Below, piece after piece: positions 7,219 to 10,000 of a DNA stretch of 10,000 bases; the first letter of the stretch is position 1; every line of letters starts with the position of its first letter. The notes below the pieces were generated by a model that was not told where the DNA came from, made no database searches, and was given only the letters and a program-made list of their open reading frames with translations. The stretch comes from Verrucomicrobiota bacterium (GTDB lineage Bacteria; Verrucomicrobiota; Verrucomicrobiia; Opitutales; Opitutaceae), in the NCBI GenBank assembly GCA_023446735.1, contig JAEXPQ010000330.1, forward strand, positions 1-10,000. The letters are read 5' to 3'. Both the position numbers and the translations under genes were made by a program.

Positions 7219-7241
7219 ATAAAATGTCTCAGATGTTTTAT
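7219..7241. promoter_or_regulatory. 23-bp dyad ATAAAA-N2-TCT-N-AGA-N2-TTTTAT
   Basis: Arms ATAAAA (7219-7224) and TTTTAT (7236-7241) enclose a second symmetric pair, TCT (7227-7229) and AGA (7231-7233), centred on C7230. The symmetry is broken only at two inner positions on each side. The spaced, hierarchical symmetry looks like a dimeric regulator's operator or an upstream activating site, not a terminator: it lies between two gene starts. Its centre is about 78 bp upstream of the GG of the candidate -24/-12 element at 7308, a normal distance for enhancer sites of sigma-54 activators. Confidence 0.45.
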
Positions 7242-7259
7242 CTCACGGCCGTGAGTTAA
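7238..7259. promoter_or_regulatory. 22-bp palindrome with perfect CTCACGGCCGTGAG core
   Basis: CTCACGG (7242-7248) and CCGTGAG (7249-7255) form a perfect 14-bp palindrome. After one mismatched pair (7241/7256), TTA/TAA flanks extend the symmetry to 7238-7259. It adjoins the 23-bp dyad and overlaps the candidate - strand -10 box at 7256-7261. That placement is expected for an operator or activator site controlling one or both divergent genes. Confidence 0.5.
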
Positions 7260-7284
7260 TACGGAAACGATTCATAGTGAGCAA
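7256..7284 (-). promoter_or_regulatory. Candidate sigma-70-type promoter for the activator gene
   Basis: On the - strand, TTGCTC (complement of 7279-7284) and TATTAA (complement of 7256-7261) are separated by exactly 17 bp. They match the -35 and -10 consensus at 3 and 4 of 6 positions. Transcription would start near 7249, inside the 14-bp palindrome, giving a leader of about 75 nt before ATG 7174. Such matches are common in AT-rich stretches, so confidence is modest. Confidence 0.3.
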
Positions 7285-7288
7285 CTTT

Positions 7289-7298
7289 TGGCTAGCCA
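7289..7298. promoter_or_regulatory. Perfect 10-bp palindrome TGGCTAGCCA
   Basis: TGGCTAGCCA is a perfect palindrome 10 bp upstream of the candidate -24 GG at 7308. It may be a binding site, but a 10-bp palindrome alone is weak evidence. Confidence 0.25.
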
Positions 7299-7305
7299 GT
7301 GTTCA

Positions 7306-7322
7306 TTGGCATGTGCTGAGCA
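7306..7322 (+). promoter_or_regulatory. Candidate sigma-54 (-24/-12) promoter for the VIT/vWA operon
   Basis: TTGGCA (7306-7311) contains the -24 GG at 7308-7309. After exactly 10 bp comes GC at 7320-7321, followed by A. This fits the invariant GG-N10-GC and the TTGGCA half of the consensus, but the -12 half reads GAGCA instead of TTGCA. The neighbouring gene encodes a sigma-54 activator with an intact GAFTGA loop, which makes the match more meaningful. One problem: the expected start near 7333 would leave the GGAGG at 7329-7333 out of the mRNA, so either translation starts without it or the promoter is a chance match. Confidence 0.35.
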
Positions 7323-7328
7323 AAGGCT

Positions 7329-7333
7329 GGAGG
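7329..7333 (+). promoter_or_regulatory. Ribosome-binding site GGAGG of the VIT/vWA gene
   Basis: GGAGG lies 10 nt before ATG 7344 and 19 nt before the in-frame ATG 7353. This favours 7344 as the start. It is the only strong Shine-Dalgarno in front of a gene start in the window. Confidence 0.5.
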
Positions 7334-7343
7334 CGTTCACCAC

Positions 7344-9377
7344 ATGCACACCATGAAAACCCTCCGCTCGCTGTGTTCTACCGCCGCCGGGCTTCTGTTG
7401 GGAGCCGCCGTTGCGATGGCTTCCGGCACGCTCATCCCCATCGGTGCACCCCAGGCACCGATCCAGATTCGCGACCACCATGTCGACATCGTGATCAACA
7501 ACGGCTTCGCCCGCACCGAGGTCACCCAGACTTTCTTCAACCCCAACGCCAAGGATCTGGAGGCGATCTACGCCTTCCCGGTGCCGAAGAGCGCCAGCCT
7601 CTCCGAGATGACCATCTGGGCCGGCGAGAAGGAGATCCACGGCGAGGTTCTCCCGAAACAGCAGGCCCAGCAGGTCTACGAGGAGGAAAAGGCGGCCGGC
7701 AACGACACCGGCCTCGCCACCAAGAACACCTACCAGACCTTCGAATTCCGCGTCTCGCCTGTCCGCGCGAATGCCGAGACGCGCGTGCGCTTCGTCTACT
7801 ACCAGCCGCTCTCGATCGACACCGGTGTCGGGCGCTACCTCTACCCGCTTGAGGACGGCGGCACCGACGACGCCGGCGCCTCGTTTTGGACGCAGAACAA
7901 GCAGGTCGAGGGCAACCTCTCGATCGCGCTCGAGCTGAAGAGCGCCGCGCCCATCGCCGATGTGCGCGTGCCGGGCTTCGAGACCGCGGCCGCAATTGAG
8001 AAACTCGCCGACGGCCACTACCGCGTGAAGCTCGATCGCACCGCCGCGAAGCTCGAGCGCGACTTCCTCTTCTACTATCGCCTGCAGGACGGCCTGCCCG
8101 GCCGCATCGAGGTCATCCCGTATCGCGCCGCCGGCGACAAGCCGGGCACGTTCATGATGGTCGTCACCCCCGGCGTCGACCTCGCCCCGCTCACCAACGG
8201 CGCCGACTACGTCTACGTGCTCGACGTCTCCGGCAGCATGCAGGGCAAGATCGCCACGCTCGCCCGCGGCGTGGGCAAGGCGCTCGGCGAGATGAAGCCG
8301 CAGGACCGCTTCCGCATCGTCACCTTCAACGACTCCGCCCGCGAGGTCGTGCCCTGGACCGCCGCCTCGCCCGACTCCGTGCAGCGCGCGCTCGCCACCG
8401 TGCAGGGCCTCGCCGCCTCCGGCAGCACCAACCTCTACGACGGTCTCCAGCTCGGTCTCCAACAAACGGACGCCGATCGCGCCACCTCGCTCGTGCTCGT
8501 GACCGACGGCGTGACCAACACTGGCGTCGTCGACCCGAAGGAGTTCGCGAAGCTCCTCCGCCAGCAGGACATCCGCGTCTTCGGTTTCCTCATGGGCAAC
8601 AGCGCCAACTGGCCGCTCCTGCGCGTCGCCGCCGAGGCGAGCGGCGGTTTCTACACCGGCGTCTCCAACGACGACGACATTCTCGGCCAGATCCTGCTCG
8701 CGAAGTCGAAGATCTGCTTCGAGGCCATGCACGACGCGCAGCTCAAGATCACCGGCGTGAAGGTCACCGAGACCACCGGCGACTACCCCGGCAAGCTCTA
8801 CCGCGGCCAGCAGCTCGTCGTCTTCGGCCGCTACGAGCAGGCCGGCCCGGCGAAGGTCGAGCTCCGCGCCCGCATCACCGGCGAGGACAAGACCTACGCG
8901 ACCACCTTCAACTTCCCCGAGACCGACACCGAGAATCCCGAGATCGAGCGCCTCTGGGCCCTGAGCCTGTGCGAGCAGATCGAGACCGGTCGCGACCGCG
9001 GCGACCTCGTCGCCGCCGAAGCCGATGCCGCGATCCGCGACCTCGGTACCTCGTACCAGATCGTCAACGACCAGACCGCGATGGTCGTGCTCGACGACGC
9101 CTCTTTCGCCAAGCGAGGCATCGACCGCCGCAACCAGCAGCGCGTCGCCACCGAGCGCCAGGCGCAGGCCGTGCGCGCCGCGCAGCCCGCCCGCGACGCC
9201 CAGGTCGACAAGGCGCAGCCCGCCTTCTCGCGCCCGGCGCATTCGATCGGTGGTGGCGGCAGTGGCGGTGGCGCCCTTGACCGCAGCACCGTCGTCGTCC
9301 TTGCGCTCACGTTGCTCACCGCCGTCGTCCTCGTGCGCGTGGCCGAACGCAAACGCCGCGAACGCGAGGAATCCTGA
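7344..9377 (+). CDS. VIT and von Willebrand factor A domain protein, C-terminally membrane-anchored
   Basis: A 677-aa exported protein related in architecture to inter-alpha-trypsin inhibitor heavy chains. A signal peptide covers about residues 4-27 (MKTLRSL, then a hydrophobic stretch ending AMAS). A VIT domain spans about 34-155, with the typical EVTQTFFNPN and EAIYAFPVPKSASLSEM segments. A vWA domain follows at about 288-455 with a complete metal-ion-dependent adhesion site: D294-x-S296-x-S298 (DVSGS), T362 (GSTNL) and D388 (VTDG). The C-terminal region has a QIVNDQTAMVVL motif (572-583) usual in this family, a basic Gln/Ala/Arg linker, a Gly-rich stretch (636-643), one membrane helix (about 649-664) and a basic tail (RKRRER). 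No LPXTG motif is present. The likely role is metal-dependent protein binding at the envelope; the partner is unknown. ATG 7353 is the alternative start, giving 674 aa. The next gene is 35 bp downstream on the same strand. Confidence 0.92.
   Translation: MHTMKTLRSLCSTAAGLLLGAAVAMASGTLIPIGAPQAPIQIRDHHVDIVINNGFARTEVTQTFFNPNAKDLEAIYAFPVPKSASLSEMTIWAGEKEIHGEVLPKQQAQQVYEEEKAAGNDTGLATKNTYQTFEFRVSPVRANAETRVRFVYYQPLSIDTGVGRYLYPLEDGGTDDAGASFWTQNKQVEGNLSIALELKSAAPIADVRVPGFETAAAIEKLADGHYRVKLDRTAAKLERDFLFYYRLQDGLPGRIEVIPYRAAGDKPGTFMMVVTPGVDLAPLTNGADYVYVLDVSGSMQGKIATLARGVGKALGEMKPQDRFRIVTFNDSAREVVPWTAASPDSVQRALATVQGLAASGSTNLYDGLQLGLQQTDADRATSLVLVTDGVTNTGVVDPKEFAKLLRQQDIRVFGFLMGNSANWPLLRVAAEASGGFYTGVSNDDDILGQILLAKSKICFEAMHDAQLKITGVKVTETTGDYPGKLYRGQQLVVFGRYEQAGPAKVELRARITGEDKTYATTFNFPETDTENPEIERLWALSLCEQIETGRDRGDLVAAEADAAIRDLGTSYQIVNDQTAMVVLDDASFAKRGIDRRNQQRVATERQAQAVRAAQPARDAQVDKAQPAFSRPAHSIGGGGSGGGALDRSTVVVLALTLLTAVVLVRVAERKRREREES
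9246..9374 (+). other. Gly-rich C-terminal sorting-like segment of the VIT/vWA protein
   Basis: The last 43 residues (635-677) run in order: Gly-rich motif GGGGSGGG, ALDRST, a hydrophobic helix of about 16 residues, and the basic cluster ERKRRERE. This is the motif-helix-basic layout of CTERM sorting signals such as GlyGly-CTERM, which rhombosortase-type proteases process. It is equally compatible with a flexible linker and an ordinary C-terminal membrane anchor. No sorting protease is encoded in this window. Confidence 0.4.
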
Positions 9378-9412
9378 GCACTTCCGTACCAAACCTCGAC
9401 TGATCCAACTCC

Positions 9413-9934
9413 ATGAAAACTCCCACTGCCTCTCTTCTGTTCTGCTTGTGCGCGCTGGCCCTCGGCGCATCCCGCTCCCTCGCTGCGCCGGAATCGGTTG
9501 CCGCGGCCGACTCCCGTATCGGGGTCTATGACTCCCGCTCCATCGCCGTCGCCTACGCGGGTTCGCCGGTGCATGAACAGCGGCTCGCCACCGCCACCGC
9601 CGAGCGCCGCAAGGCGCGCGCGGCGGGCGATGCCGTCACCGTTTCCCGGATCGAGGCGGAGGGTGAGGCGCAACAGAAGCACCTGCATCGCCAGGCCTTC
9701 GGCAAGGAGCCGGTCGACGACATCTTTGCGCAGATTCCCGCCGAGGTGGCCGCGGTCCGGACGGCCAAGGACGTCGCCCTGCTCGTCTCAAAATGGGATG
9801 AGGCCGCGCTCGCAGCCCAACGCGGGCGGGAGACGGTTGATGTCACCGAAGCGTTGGTCGACGCTCTGCATCCGAACGAACGGCAGCGCCAGCGCGCGCT
9901 CGAGATCTGGGCCCAGCCGCCCGCCAAGAATTAA
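9413..9934 (+). CDS. Small secreted protein of unknown function (YDSR-type, coiled-coil)
   Basis: A 173-aa protein with a Sec signal peptide (MKTPTASLLFCLCALALGASRSLA), probably cleaved near residue 24-25. No lipobox is evident. The mature part begins with a RIGVYDSRSIAVAYAGS segment (35-51), followed by a charged helical stretch rich in Ala, Arg, Glu and Gln (about 53-95), which could form a coiled coil. It continues with FGKEPVDDIFAQIP (96-109), VALLVSKWDE (121-130) and VDVTEALVDALHP (142-154). The plan resembles hypothetical periplasmic proteins with a 'YDSRA' start and recalls OmpH/Skp chaperones (strand, long helix, strand), but I do not assign it to that family. It starts 35 bp after the VIT/vWA gene with no promoter or Shine-Dalgarno visible, so co-transcription is likely and a shared envelope role is plausible. 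Confidence 0.75.
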   Translation: MKTPTASLLFCLCALALGASRSLAAPESVAAADSRIGVYDSRSIAVAYAGSPVHEQRLATATAERRKARAAGDAVTVSRIEAEGEAQQKHLHRQAFGKEPVDDIFAQIPAEVAAVRTAKDVALLVSKWDEAALAAQRGRETVDVTEALVDALHPNERQRQRALEIWAQPPAKN

Positions 9935-9964
9935 GCCGGTCGCTCGCGCCACGCGACGGCCGGC
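9935..9964 (+). terminator. GC-rich hairpin after the last gene
   Basis: Immediately after the TAA stop, GCCGG (9935-9939) pairs with CCGGC (9960-9964) and TCGC (9940-9943) pairs with GCGA (9953-9956), with a 3-nt bulge (9957-9959) and a 9-nt loop. There is no T tract in the remaining 36 bases. It may mark the end of the VIT/vWA operon, but it is not a textbook terminator. Confidence 0.35.
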
Positions 9965-10000
9965 GGTGAACCGCGGCCCCGGGGGGGTGCCGTCCGCCCC

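Noticed and set aside
7272..9470. A 732-codon open frame on the - strand opposite the VIT/vWA gene
   Set aside because: Its translation is low-complexity Ala/Gly/Glu/Asp/Arg/Val-rich with no domain pattern, while the + strand has clear VIT and vWA motifs. Long antisense frames are expected in DNA with such GC-rich third codon positions.

Overview
The window is a GC-rich stretch of a bacterial chromosome. Hand counts give about 78% GC at 6121-6180, about 53% at 3181-3300 and about 44% at 7181-7320. The gene content suggests a Verrucomicrobiota bacterium, probably Opitutaceae-like. The pointers are a large secreted delta-60-repeat/Ig protein whose C-terminus has the 'SSDLVNW'-type ending common in that phylum, a DUF4252 protein, a VIT/vWA surface protein, and mostly weak Shine-Dalgarno sequences. 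The taxonomic call is an inference from family resemblance, not from a marker gene.

Layout, left to right. (1) The C-terminal third of dihydroxy-acid dehydratase (ilvD, + strand) enters from the left edge. (2) A + strand P-loop kinase of the zeta-toxin-like family follows at 676-1515. Its C-terminal extension resembles the small partner protein that often accompanies this toxin-like kinase. (3) It converges on a three-gene - strand block: a sigma-54-type AAA+ activator (5621-7174), a 1015-aa secreted delta-60 repeat/Ig-like protein (2427-5474) and a secreted DUF4252 protein (1698-2312). A perfect 12-bp hairpin with a T tract at 1628-1662 ends the block. (4) A divergent, AT-rich intergenic region (7175-7343) is packed with short dyad symmetries. 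(5) On the + strand are a VIT/vWA-domain membrane-anchored protein (7344-9377) and, 35 bp later, a small secreted protein (9413-9934); these two probably form an operon.

The most attractive functional hypothesis concerns the right half. The sigma-54 activator is divergent from the VIT/vWA operon. The region between them holds several palindromes plus a GG-N10-GC element just upstream of the VIT/vWA gene, so it may be a self-contained regulator/target pair controlling cell-envelope proteins. The left half is a housekeeping amino-acid gene next to an accessory toxin-like gene.

There is no gap over 300 bases. The non-coding gaps are 520-675 (one weak hairpin), 1516-1697 (the terminator), 2313-2426 (nothing convincing), 5475-5620 (one short hairpin), 7175-7343 (the regulatory region), 9378-9412 and 9935-10000 (a GC-rich hairpin). 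I saw no tRNA, rRNA, CRISPR array, insertion sequence or transposase.
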